Assembly: GCF_014467285.1 (NCBI RefSeq)
Contig: NZ_NKHR01000001.1
Coordinates: 365,844 to 429,843 of the forward strand
Direction: 5' to 3'
DNA: 64,000 bases
DNA from: Xenorhabdus sp014467285
GTDB lineage: Bacteria; Pseudomonadota; Gammaproteobacteria; Enterobacterales; Enterobacteriaceae
Numbering within the stretch: position 1 is the first letter of the stretch; every line of letters begins with the position of its first letter. The position numbers and the translations under genes are program-made. Positions 1 through 8,057 of the stretch are shown here, piece by piece. The notes beneath the pieces were generated by a model. It was given only the letters and a program-made list of their open reading frames with translations. It was not told the origin of the DNA and searched no databases.

Positions 1-1573
1 GTTGGGGTTGATGATGCTGATTGCGGTGGCAATCTATGGATTGAGGTATGTCTGGCGTGTATGGCTGTTTGGGGCCTCTTATCGGCTGGCGGTGAAATTG
101 CGCAGCGATTTCTATCTGCGACTGAGTAGCCAAAATCCTGAATTTTATTTGCGTCATCGAACAGGCGACCTTATGGCTCGCGCAACAAACGATGTTGATA
201 GAGTTGTTTTTGCGGCAGGTGAGGGAGTACTTACTTTAGTTGATGCGTTAGTGATGGGATGTGCTGTCCTAATCGTAATGAGTGTGCAAATTAGCTGGCA
301 ATTAACGTTGTTATCACTACTGCCCATGCCTATCATGGCATTTGCAATTAAGCATTATGGTAATCAGCTTCATCACCGTTTTAAATCTGCGCAAGGGGCA
401 TTCTCTGCCCTGAATAACCACGCACAAGAAAGTTTAACCAGCATTCGCATGATAAAAGCGTTTGGCTTGGAACAGCTACAATCCAATCAGTTTAAAGAAG
501 TCGCTATTGATGCCGGGCGTAAAAATATGCACGTAGCACGTGTGGATGCATGTTTTGACCCCACGATTTTTATCACCATTGCTGTTGCAAACCTCTTGGC
601 TGTAGGGGGAGGAAGCTGGATGGTTGTGCATGGTTCCATGACCCTTGGTGAACTGACCAGCTTTGTTATGTATCTGGGATTGATGATTTGGCCAATGCTG
701 GCATTGGCGTGGATGTTTAACATTGTTGAGAGAGGCAGTGCTGCGTATACACGTATCCGCAGTCTGTTGCAGGAGCCACTGGTGATTGAAGATGGCGCTT
801 TGTCTTTATCTCCAGGCCGGGGAACCTTGCAAGCAACTATTAACTCTTTTATTTATCCCAAAAATGATAAGCCTGTCTTAGGGAATATTCATTTCAAGCT
901 GGAACCCGGGCAATTATTCGGGTTGTGTGGCCCAACGGGTGCAGGAAAGAGTACTTTGCTGGCTTTATTACAGCGACAATTTGATGTCACCGATGGAGAA
1001 ATTCTTTTTCAATCTCAGAATATCTCTTCTCTCCGAATGGAAGAGTGGTGTTCACGATTGGCTATTGTTAACCAGACGCCTTTTCTGTTTTCAGACACGG
1101 TTGCCGGCAATATTGCGTTAGGGCGACCAGATGCAACCCAAGAACAAATAGAAGAAGTTGCTCGCTTGGCAAATGTACATGATGATATTTTGCGATTGCC
1201 TCAAGGTTATCAAACTGAAGTAGGCGAACGTGGCGTCATGCTTTCTGGTGGGCAAAAACAGCGTATATCCATCGCAAGAGCCTTGTTGTTGGATACTGAG
1301 ATTTTGATTCTTGATGATGCCTTGTCGGCGGTCGATGGACATACAGAACATCAAATCATGAAAAATCTCAGCCAATGGCGGCAGAATCGCACCATTATTA
1401 TCAGTGCGCATCGGCTGTCTGCATTAATGGAAGCAGATAATATTTTGGTTATGCAGCATGGCACGATTGTGCAGCAGGGGCGGCATAAGCAACTTATCGC
1501 TCAATCAGGTTGGTATTTTGACATGTACCATTACCAGCAATTAGAAGCCGCATTGGATGGGGAAAATGACTAA
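1..1573 (+). CDS. mdlA: MdlA/SmdA-like heterodimeric ABC exporter subunit (5' truncated by window)
   Basis: This is half of a heterodimeric ABC multidrug-type exporter of the inner membrane; the partner, mdlB, follows with an 8-bp overlap. The frame is open from the window edge (523 residues seen; the E. coli protein is about 590), so roughly 60 N-terminal residues lie outside. Visible are the membrane domain, then an ATPase domain with Walker A GPTGAGKST (about residue 310), signature LSGGQKQRI and Walker B ILILDDALSAVD. The residue after the Walker B Asp is Asp rather than Glu, as in E. coli MdlA, so this half has a degenerate catalytic site while MdlB keeps the canonical Glu. The substrate is unknown. 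Identity is near certain from length-wide similarity and from the glnK-amtB-tesB neighbourhood. Confidence 0.95.
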   Translation, partial: LGLMMLIAVAIYGLRYVWRVWLFGASYRLAVKLRSDFYLRLSSQNPEFYLRHRTGDLMARATNDVDRVVFAAGEGVLTLVDALVMGCAVLIVMSVQISWQLTLLSLLPMPIMAFAIKHYGNQLHHRFKSAQGAFSALNNHAQESLTSIRMIKAFGLEQLQSNQFKEVAIDAGRKNMHVARVDACFDPTIFITIAVANLLAVGGGSWMVVHGSMTLGELTSFVMYLGLMIWPMLALAWMFNIVERGSAAYTRIRSLLQEPLVIEDGALSLSPGRGTLQATINSFIYPKNDKPVLGNIHFKLEPGQLFGLCGPTGAGKSTLLALLQRQFDVTDGEILFQSQNISSLRMEEWCSRLAIVNQTPFLFSDTVAGNIALGRPDATQEQIEEVARLANVHDDILRLPQGYQTEVGERGVMLSGGQKQRISIARALLLDTEILILDDALSAVDGHTEHQIMKNLSQWRQNRTIIISAHRLSALMEADNILVMQHGTIVQQGRHKQLIAQSGWYFDMYHYQQLEAALDGEND

Positions 1574-3335
1574 TACTCATATGCGTAAGCTCTGGCCATC
1601 ATTAAGGCGCTTGCTCTCTTACAGTAAAAATTATCGAAAACCAATACTAATTGCTGTACTGATGTTATGGATTGCTGCATTGGCAGAAGTGAGCGGGCCA
1701 CTGCTTGTAAGCTATTTTATCGACAACATGGTCGCAACGGGAAACTTGCCGCTGGATATAGTCATTAGTCTTGCAGCCGTATTTTTAGTCTTACAACTTG
1801 TTTCGGCTGCTTTGCATTATTATCAGACTTTATTTTTTAATCAGGCATCGGTGGGAGTAGTCCAGCAACTTCGTACTGATGTGATGAACTCGGCATTACG
1901 TCAGCCATTAAGTGCTTTCGATACTCAACCTGTGGGTCAATTGATATCTCGTGTAACAAATGATACTGAAGTGATTAATGATCTGTTTGTAAATGTGATC
2001 CCTACTGTGTTTCGCAGTATTGCATTGATTGGCGCTATGCTGATAGCTATGTTTATTCTGGATTGGCGCATGGCGTGTGTTGCAATAGTAATATTTCCGG
2101 CTGTATTGCTGGTAATGGTAATTTATCAGCGCTTCAGTACTCCAATTGTGAGAAGGGTTCGTGGCTATTTGGCTGATATTAATGATGGTTTTAATGAAGT
2201 CATTAATGGAATGACCGTCATTCAGCAATTTCGTCAGCAAGCACGTTTTGGTGAAAAAATGCTGGCTACCAACCGAGCGCATTATCAGGCTCGTATGCAG
2301 GCATTACGGTTAGATGGCATCTTATTGAGGCCATTATTGAGCTTTTTTTCTACCGCAGTATTATGCGGTTTACTTTTTCTGTTTGGGCTGAAAGGGTCCG
2401 AAATCATCGGCGTAGGTGTATTGTACGCCTTTATCAACTATCTTGGCCGATTGAATGAACCGTTGATTGAGTTGACTGCACAACAATCAGTATTACAGCA
2501 AGCTATAGTTTCAGGAGAGCGGGTTTTTGAACTTATGGATAGTCCCCAGCAACAGTATGGGGGTGATCTGGAAGCGTTGGCTAGCGGAAGGATTGATATT
2601 GAAAATCTGAATTTTGCCTATCGAAGTGACAAGCGTGTCTTGAGTGATATTAACCTACATGTTCCCCCACATGGATTCGTGGCTTTGGTTGGGCATACGG
2701 GAAGCGGTAAAAGTACTCTGGCAAATTTGATTATGGGGTACTATCCGTGGCAAGACGGTGAAATTTATCTTGATGGGCGTCCGGTATCTTCGCTTTCTCA
2801 TACTGTATTACGTAATGGTGTGGCAATGGTACAGCAAGATCCTGTGGTTCTGGCTGCTTCATTTTTCGACAATGTCACGTTAGGGCGGGATATTAGTGAA
2901 GAGAAAATTTGGGAAGTGCTGGAAATGGTTCAATTAGCTGAATTTGTTCATAGCTTACCAGATGGTTTGAATTCAGTATTGGGTGAACAAGGAAATACCC
3001 TTTCTGCAGGGCAAAAACAGTTATTGGCAATGGCCAGGGTTCTAGTGCAAACGCCACAGATCCTTATTTTGGATGAGGCAACCGCGAATATTGATTCGGG
3101 AACGGAACAATCAGTGCAGAAAGCGCTAGGGATAATCCGTAAACAAACAACGCTGGTAGTTATTGCTCACCGTCTTTCAACCATTATTGAAGCTGATTCC
3201 ATACTCGTGCTGCATCGTGGTGCAATCGTCGAACAAGGACGGCACCAACAGCTATTGGCACAGCGTGGGCGCTACTATCAAATGTACCAACTCCAACAGG
3301 TTGGTGAGATCTTGAATGAGACTGTGCACGCTTAA
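1566..3335 (+). CDS. mdlB: MdlB/SmdB-like ABC exporter subunit
   Basis: This is the second half of the MdlAB exporter, 589 residues (about 593 in E. coli). A six-helix membrane domain (about 1-320) precedes an ATPase domain with Walker A GHTGSGKST, signature LSAGQKQLL and Walker B ILILDEATANID, including the catalytic Glu. It therefore supplies the competent ATP site complementing the degenerate one in MdlA. The ATG at 1566 overlaps the mdlA stop and has GGGG 4 nt upstream; a second in-frame ATG at 1581 matches the E. coli N-terminus but lacks a ribosome site. A strong terminator follows at 3345. Confidence 0.94.
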   Translation: MTNTHMRKLWPSLRRLLSYSKNYRKPILIAVLMLWIAALAEVSGPLLVSYFIDNMVATGNLPLDIVISLAAVFLVLQLVSAALHYYQTLFFNQASVGVVQQLRTDVMNSALRQPLSAFDTQPVGQLISRVTNDTEVINDLFVNVIPTVFRSIALIGAMLIAMFILDWRMACVAIVIFPAVLLVMVIYQRFSTPIVRRVRGYLADINDGFNEVINGMTVIQQFRQQARFGEKMLATNRAHYQARMQALRLDGILLRPLLSFFSTAVLCGLLFLFGLKGSEIIGVGVLYAFINYLGRLNEPLIELTAQQSVLQQAIVSGERVFELMDSPQQQYGGDLEALASGRIDIENLNFAYRSDKRVLSDINLHVPPHGFVALVGHTGSGKSTLANLIMGYYPWQDGEIYLDGRPVSSLSHTVLRNGVAMVQQDPVVLAASFFDNVTLGRDISEEKIWEVLEMVQLAEFVHSLPDGLNSVLGEQGNTLSAGQKQLLAMARVLVQTPQILILDEATANIDSGTEQSVQKALGIIRKQTTLVVIAHRLSTIIEADSILVLHRGAIVEQGRHQQLLAQRGRYYQMYQLQQVGEILNETVHA

Positions 3336-3344
3336 TGTGCATAT

Positions 3345-3376
3345 GGGGAGCAGATGTGTTTGCTGCTCCCCTTTCT
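3345..3376 (+). terminator. Intrinsic terminator of mdlAB
   Basis: A perfect 9-bp stem (GGGGAGCAG at 3345-3353 with CTGCTCCCC at 3363-3371) and a 9-nt loop are followed by a T-rich run. It lies ten bases after the mdlB stop and separates mdlAB from the nitrogen-regulated glnK promoter. Confidence 0.85.
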
Positions 3377-3435
3377 TATCCCTTCCTTAGAAATGTTCTT
3401 CAGTAATATATTGATTAAATATTACTTTTAACTTT

Positions 3436-3450
3436 TGGCATATCCCTTGC
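3436..3450 (+). promoter_or_regulatory. Sigma54 (-24/-12) promoter of glnK-amtB
   Basis: The motif TGGCA-N6-TTGC carries GG at 3437-3438 and GC at 3449-3450, exactly ten bases apart as required for RpoN holoenzyme. It lies about 50 bp upstream of the glnK ATG. In enterobacteria glnK-amtB is activated by NtrC with sigma54 under nitrogen limitation, which fits. I did not find a clear NtrC palindrome. Confidence 0.85.
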
Positions 3451-3500
3451 AAACAACCCCTGTGTAAACACAGCAAATACAGCAAAAAGTGGGGGGAAAT

Positions 3501-3839
3501 ATGAAGTTAATCACCATCATCATAAAGCCATTTAAGCTGGACGAAGTGAGAGAAGCACTTGCTGATATAGGAGTGCAAGGTATGACTATCACAGAAGTAA
3601 AAGGATTTGGACGCCAAAAAGGTCATTCTGAGCTTTACCGAGGGGCTGAATATAACGTTAACTTTTTGCCCAAAGTTAAGATTGATATTGCTATCAGTGA
3701 TGAGCGGGTTGAGGAAATTGTCGATATTATTCAGCAGACTGCATTCACGGGGAAAATGGGAGACGGAAAGATTTTTATCTTTGAGTTACAGCATGCCGTT
3801 CGTATCAGGACGGGTGAAACGAATGACTCAGCACTGTAA
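3501..3839 (+). CDS. glnK: Nitrogen regulatory PII protein GlnK
   Basis: A 112-residue PII signalling protein that senses 2-oxoglutarate and ATP/ADP and plugs the AmtB channel when nitrogen is sufficient. The T-loop with the uridylylated Tyr lies in ELYRGAEYNVNF (Tyr51), and the C-terminal RIRTGE motif is present. Length and sequence match enterobacterial GlnK. The ATG at 3501 follows a GGGGGG ribosome site; an in-frame GTG four codons earlier would put four residues before the invariant MKLITIIIKPFK start and is rejected. It is cotranscribed with amtB (14-nt gap) from the sigma54 promoter upstream. Confidence 0.97.
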   Translation: MKLITIIIKPFKLDEVREALADIGVQGMTITEVKGFGRQKGHSELYRGAEYNVNFLPKVKIDIAISDERVEEIVDIIQQTAFTGKMGDGKIFIFELQHAVRIRTGETNDSAL

Positions 3840-3853
3840 ATAGGAGGCGAAAA

Positions 3854-5134
3854 ATGAACAAGAAACCCTTATCCATAGTTGGCCTTGCAGTCAGTTTTCC
3901 TTCATTTGCTTTTGCTGCGGAAACAACGCTCGATAAGGCTGATACAGTATTTATGTTTATAAATACTGTACTGGTACTTTTTATGACGATACCCGGAATT
4001 GCTCTGTTCTATGGAGGGCTATTGCGCCGCAAAAATGTTTTGTCATTGATGTCGCAGGTGATTGTTAGTTTTTCATTGGTTTGTGTGCTCTGGGTTGTCT
4101 ACGGTTACAGCATGACTTTTGAGGCAGGTAACCGTTTTTGGGGTGGATTAGATCAAGTCATGCTGAAAAATATATCTATAACTGATCTGAACGGAGGATT
4201 TTATAAATTAATTCATGTTGTTTTCCAGGGGGCATTTGCTTGTATCACTGTTGCTTTGGTGGTGGGAGCTTTATGCGAGAGAATCCGTTTTTCAGCATTA
4301 TTGATTTTTAGCGTGTTATGGCTGACGGCATCATATATTCCGATGGCACATATGGTGTGGGGAGGAGGTTGGCTCGCTGAAGATGGCGCTTTGGATTTTG
4401 CTGGTGGGACGGTCGTTCATATTAATGCGGCAGCGGCAGGGCTGGTTGGAGCTTATTTACTAGGAAAGCGTTCAGGATTTGGACGGGAGGCGTTTAAACC
4501 CCATAACTTACCAATGACGTTTATTGGAATGGCGATCCTTTATATCGGCTGGTTTGGGTTCAATGTGGGGTCTGCTGGTGCAGTAAATGCCATTGCAGCA
4601 CTGGCACTCGTGAACACTGTAATAGCAACAGCGGGGGCAGTATTATCGTGGGTGATTTCTGAGTGGTTATTTCGTCAGAAACCTTCACTTTTGGGAGCAT
4701 GTTCAGGGTGTATTTCAGGCTTAGTGGTAATTACGCCTGCTGCGGCAACGGTTGGTATTGGTGGCGCACTGATTATGGGGTTGATTGCGGGTGTCGCTGG
4801 TTTATGGGGAGTGGTCGTACTGAAACGGTGGTTGCGTGCAGATGATGTCTGTGATGTTTTTGGTGTGCATGGAGTATGTGGCATCGTTGGTTGTTTGTTG
4901 ACCAGTGTTTTTACCGCGTCCATTTTAGGTGGAACAGGATTCCCTGAGGGAATGACAATGTTACGGCAATTCGGTATTCAGATGATTAGTATATTAGTTT
5001 GTATTATTTGGTCATCGTCGGCTGCTTATATTTCATTTAAGATTGCCGATAAACTGGTTGGATTACGCATTAGTATTGAATCAGAAAGGGAAGGGTTGGA
5101 TATTACTTCACATGGTGAAAGCGCTTATAACTGA
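3854..5134 (+). CDS. amtB: Ammonium channel AmtB
   Basis: A 426-residue trimeric inner-membrane ammonium channel. An N-terminal signal peptide ending SFAFA-AE (about residue 21) precedes eleven predicted membrane helices. Pore residues are visible: the Phe gate region FQGAFACITVALV, the first twin His in GGTVVHINAAAAG and the second in DVFGVHGVCGIVG. The ATG is preceded by an AGGAGG ribosome site at 3842-3847. It pairs with glnK in the usual order, so GlnK can block the pore when nitrogen is replete. The transcript probably ends at the long inverted repeat starting at 5156. Confidence 0.97.
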   Translation: MNKKPLSIVGLAVSFPSFAFAAETTLDKADTVFMFINTVLVLFMTIPGIALFYGGLLRRKNVLSLMSQVIVSFSLVCVLWVVYGYSMTFEAGNRFWGGLDQVMLKNISITDLNGGFYKLIHVVFQGAFACITVALVVGALCERIRFSALLIFSVLWLTASYIPMAHMVWGGGWLAEDGALDFAGGTVVHINAAAAGLVGAYLLGKRSGFGREAFKPHNLPMTFIGMAILYIGWFGFNVGSAGAVNAIAALALVNTVIATAGAVLSWVISEWLFRQKPSLLGACSGCISGLVVITPAAATVGIGGALIMGLIAGVAGLWGVVVLKRWLRADDVCDVFGVHGVCGIVGCLLTSVFTASILGGTGFPEGMTMLRQFGIQMISILVCIIWSSSAAYISFKIADKLVGLRISIESEREGLDITSHGESAYN

Positions 5135-5155
5135 ATCATACTTTTCTTCCTTGAA

Positions 5156-5230
5156 CACTGTGGGCCGTGCCGTAATAACGGGGCAATTCTAATGACACAG
5201 CACTTATTTCTGTTATTACGGCTTACAGTG
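5156..5230. terminator. Long inverted repeat between convergent amtB and tesB
   Basis: A perfect 11-bp arm pair (GCCGTAATAAC at 5169-5179, GTTATTACGGC at 5212-5222) is enclosed by a second pair (CACTGT 5156-5161, ACAGTG 5225-5230). The loop is about 32 nt. It lies between convergent genes, so a bidirectional terminator is likely, but the long loop and absence of a T-run are atypical and a decayed palindromic repeat is possible. Confidence 0.5.
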
Positions 5231-5243
5231 TGTATTTAATTCA

Positions 5244-6098
5244 TTACAGCTTTCTGATGACTCCTTCTTGAACCGTCGAAGCGATGAGTACACCTTGACG
5301 GGTATAAATATGCCCGCGCACAAAACCACGCGCTCCTGATGCTGATGGACTTTCGATCGCATAGAGCAGCCAATCATTCATACTAAAAGGGCGGTGATAC
5401 CACATTGAATGGTCAATTGTGGCTACTTGCATATTACGCCCCATAAATTCTACGCCATGAGGCTGTAATGATGTTGGTAGGAAATTGAAGTCTGAAGCAT
5501 ACCCTAGTAAGCAGCTATGAATGAATGGGTCTTCCGGCATTTCCCCGTTGCTGCGGAACCAAACATAACGAACAGGGGCTTTGGGGGAATGATTAGGTAA
5601 GATGTGAGGTTTGATTATTTTCATTTCCAGAGGTGGCATAGAAAGAGCATTTTTTAGTTTGGCGGGAAGTGAGTCAGCCATTTTTTTTGCTATTTCTTCT
5701 TGGGATTCTAACTCTTCTGGAGGGGGAACGACTGGCATGGTGTTTTGGTGCTCGAAACTTTCTTCATGACTTTGGAAAGAGGCCGTCATATAGAAAATAG
5801 GATGACCATATTGTATTGCACTGACACGACGAGCGCTAAAACTTTTCCCATCACGCAATATTTCGACATCATAAACGATTGGCTTACTGCTATCTCCCGG
5901 GCGTAAAAAATAGCTATGGAAGGAGTGAATCATTCTGTCATCAGAAACGGTTTGCTTTGCTGCATATAGCGCTTGGCCTATCACTTGTCCGCCAAAAACT
6001 TGAGGAAATCCCAAATCCTCGCTTTGCCCTCGGTAAATTCCTTCTTCTATCTTTTCCAGATGTATTAAGTTAATTAAATTTTGTAATGCTTGGCTCAT
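5244..6098 (-). CDS. tesB: Acyl-CoA thioesterase II
   Basis: A 284-residue double-hotdog thioesterase that hydrolyses medium- and long-chain acyl-CoA in the cytosol. Sequence agrees with E. coli TesB over its whole length (286 aa): MSQALQNLINL start, FGGQVIGQALYAA, HSFHSYFLRPGD, YASDFNFLPT with the catalytic Asp, DHSMWYHRPF, and the C-terminal STVQEGVIR. The ATG at 6098 matches the family start; the frame remains open 29 codons upstream, but that stretch is basic and unrelated. Convergent with amtB, as in E. coli. Confidence 0.95.
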   Translation of the reverse strand: MSQALQNLINLIHLEKIEEGIYRGQSEDLGFPQVFGGQVIGQALYAAKQTVSDDRMIHSFHSYFLRPGDSSKPIVYDVEILRDGKSFSARRVSAIQYGHPIFYMTASFQSHEESFEHQNTMPVVPPPEELESQEEIAKKMADSLPAKLKNALSMPPLEMKIIKPHILPNHSPKAPVRYVWFRSNGEMPEDPFIHSCLLGYASDFNFLPTSLQPHGVEFMGRNMQVATIDHSMWYHRPFSMNDWLLYAIESPSASGARGFVRGHIYTRQGVLIASTVQEGVIRKL

Positions 6099-6537
6099 AA
6101 CATGCCTTTGCCTTTTAAGTGTGTAAAAAATGGATAAACGACGATTACAGCTAATAAATTTTAAATGATTTGAAAATAAATTCATAAATTTGTAAATAAA
6201 ATTTATGATTATGTTTTTTATTTTGGAGATGAATTATCACGTTTAATTTTATCAATGCTTGTCAAATAATGCGGATAATATTGTTTTGCTGGTTTATTTG
6301 TTGATTTGTATGGCTGTTTTTTGTTTTGACAGACATGAAAAGAAAGAGGATATTTTAGTTAATTTGATATTTTAAATTATTGGCTTTTTGTATGATATAA
6401 AAGTGATTTATTGAGGTTACCTAATGTATTTGTTTATTCCTTTATCTATCTGTATATAGAGAATGTGCCACATTTGTGTCTATTTGGCGATTTTTACATC
6501 CATGTGCGCAATAAACAAGCATTCAAATGAAGTTTCC
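6099..6537. other. AT-rich intergenic region, no gene seen
   Basis: E. coli carries ybaA and ybaZ here; no trace of either is visible. The stretch is very AT-rich and holds a perfect 9-bp inverted repeat (CATAAATTT 6183-6191 with AAATTTATG 6199-6207) close to the presumed tesB promoter. No open frame has a plausible ribosome site. Confidence 0.5.
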
Positions 6538-6566
6538 TTGCTATTTCATAACGTATGAAAGATAAT
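6538..6566 (+). promoter_or_regulatory. Sigma70 promoter of ffs
   Basis: TTGCTA (6538-6543) and GATAAT (6561-6566) are separated by exactly 17 bp, about 35 bp upstream of the mature 4.5S RNA. A short leader between promoter and RNA matches the processed 5' leader of the E. coli transcript. Confidence 0.7.
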
Positions 6567-6600
6567 GTCGACCGCTTCGCAATTGGAAGCGAATATCAAT

Positions 6601-6713
6601 GAGGGCTCTGTTGGTTCTCCCGCAACGCTAACTTGTTAACTTGGTCAGGTCTGGAAAGAAGCAGCCATAGCAGGGGATGTGTGTGCCGGGATGTCGCTGG
6701 CAGGGCCCTCACC
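6601..6713 (+). ncRNA. ffs: 4.5S RNA (signal recognition particle RNA)
   Basis: Near-identical to E. coli ffs over about 113 nt. The SRP tetraloop domain is intact: GGTCAGGTCTGGAAAGAAGC, including the GGAA tetraloop and the asymmetric AGCAGCCA strand that binds Ffh. The ends pair as GAGGGC with GCCCTC. It guides ribosomes translating membrane proteins to FtsY at the inner membrane. Upstream neighbour is tesB and downstream is hha, a shortened version of the E. coli order. Confidence 0.95.
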
Positions 6714-6796
6714 AGTTTTAAGCCCATCATTGACTTTATGCCCGTCAGCCGATAATCGCTACCGGCTTTGGTCACTTCCTATCTGATCACTTCAGT

Positions 6797-7000
6797 TTAG
6801 CGGACAAATTTCCAAACAGACGATGGGATCTTATCATAGAGTTTATTCATGGTAAGTTCGGCTAAACGGTGGTCAGCAGCGGAGTAGAACAGTTCAAGTT
6901 CATCATCCGAGAGCTCATATTTATTTTTTTCAATTACGCGTTCCAGTGTTTCAATAGAAGTGCATTTTCTCAAACGCATCAGATAGTCAGTTTTAGTCAT
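6797..7000 (-). CDS. hha: Hha family H-NS-associated regulator
   Basis: A 67-residue all-helical nucleoid protein that binds H-NS and modulates silencing of horizontally acquired and virulence genes. The family motifs KTDYLMRLRKCTSIETLERVIEK and the conserved C-terminal VWKFVR are present at the expected length. AAGGCG lies 4 nt before the ATG. It follows tomB in the same orientation (47-nt gap), forming the Hha-TomB pair, which behaves as a toxin-antitoxin-like module in E. coli. Confidence 0.95.
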   Translation of the reverse strand: MTKTDYLMRLRKCTSIETLERVIEKNKYELSDDELELFYSAADHRLAELTMNKLYDKIPSSVWKFVR

Positions 7001-7047
7001 AGTCGCCTTATCTTATTTGGTATAAAAAATAGTTAGAAATATATTTA

Positions 7048-7416
7048 TTAGGTTTTGCTTAAAGAAGCATTCAAATCATGTAACAGAATGTTAGTTAAGT
7101 GTTCGTTTGTTCTTTGCCACTTTGTAAGTTCAAGAAAGCTTATCTTATCACTTCCAAATAAATTATATGTTTCATCCAGATACTCATCAATTAAGGTACT
7201 AAGATCGTAGTTATCTGCGTATTTAATTTTAAAGCTCCAGACGAAAGCTGCAATGTGTTCGATCAATTCGTTTAATTTTAAGCTTTTTTCGGAACTTAGA
7301 TCATGAATCCAATGATTGTCAGTGCGATTCAGGACTGAAAGTGCCTCGTGAATTAAATTTTCACATAAATATTTTAATTCAGCAATATCGTGTCTTCTTG
7401 GTGAATATTCATCCAT
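7048..7416 (-). CDS. tomB: TomB, Hha toxicity modulator
   Basis: A 122-residue YbaJ/TomB family protein that counteracts Hha and affects biofilm formation. Conserved features include the MDEYSPRRHDIAELKYLCE start, LNELIEHIAAFVWSFKIKY and IDEYLDETYNLF. The ATG at 7416 has a strong GGAGG site and matches the family start; six further codons are open upstream. Immediately upstream of hha in one transcription unit. E. coli TomB carries a Cys needed for Hha oxidation; here the C-terminal part is divergent and that Cys is not obvious. Confidence 0.93.
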   Translation of the reverse strand: MDEYSPRRHDIAELKYLCENLIHEALSVLNRTDNHWIHDLSSEKSLKLNELIEHIAAFVWSFKIKYADNYDLSTLIDEYLDETYNLFGSDKISFLELTKWQRTNEHLTNILLHDLNASLSKT

Positions 7417-8018
7417 AATCACCTCCGTAAACAAGGCGCAGCTTATTTGAACTAAGGCTTATACATGCTATTTATTATAGTCATTCTTTTAGAATAGAGC
7501 CTATCAAAACATGATTATTATTTATTAATATTAAAGCCCTATATTACGTATCTGATCAACTAGGGTTTTTAAAGAAGACTAATTTACGCTTAATTATGAC
7601 AAAAATGCTTAGTTCTAGCAAAGCCTGATTTCGGGCGATAGCTTAACAGTCTACTATAAAGGATAGCCATATCTGCATATGCTGTTAAATATATTGAAAT
7701 AAGCTAATACAGTAGATGCTGTAGCAATAGCACAGAAGTCATTATAGGCGATTGTGTTGCGACTTTCAAAATCAATATAGCGCCATTATTACATATGTCA
7801 CCATCGAGATGGAACACTTTTTACCGTTAAAGGTGTTATCAGAAGAAAAACAAACAAGGTTACCAATTTATCTTCTATTTATTATAAAAAACAAAAAGAT
7901 GCCGATTTTAAACATAACCCGGATTTCATAAGTGTTTATTTTGATTAGATTATGGGTGTGTTTTAACGTAAATATTGTAAGGTTGATGGTTTGTTGTGTG
8001 AACTGATTCAACTTCATT
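7417..8018. other. 600-bp AT-rich region without a recognisable gene
   Basis: Both strands are closed by frequent stops. Only small dyads are visible, such as ACAG-N6-CTGT near 7713. It probably contains the tomB-hha promoter at its left end. No RNA gene that I recognise is present. Confidence 0.5.
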
Positions 8019-8045
8019 TAAAAAGGCCACACAAGTGGCCTTTTA
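8019..8045 (-). terminator. Intrinsic terminator of acrAB
   Basis: A perfect 10-bp stem (AAAAGGCCAC 8021-8030, GTGGCCTTTT 8035-8044) with an ACAA loop ends in a T-run on the minus strand, 13 bases after the acrB stop. Confidence 0.9.
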
Positions 8046-8057
8046 ACATAGTTGAAT

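Noticed and set aside
1250..1330. Defective ATPase in mdlA because Walker B lacks Glu
   Set aside because: The same Asp is found in E. coli MdlA; it is the normal asymmetric state of this heterodimer and not a mutation.
7417..8018. Hidden small RNA or gene between tomB and acrB
   Set aside because: No promoter-terminator pair or protein-like frame could be found; only weak dyads.
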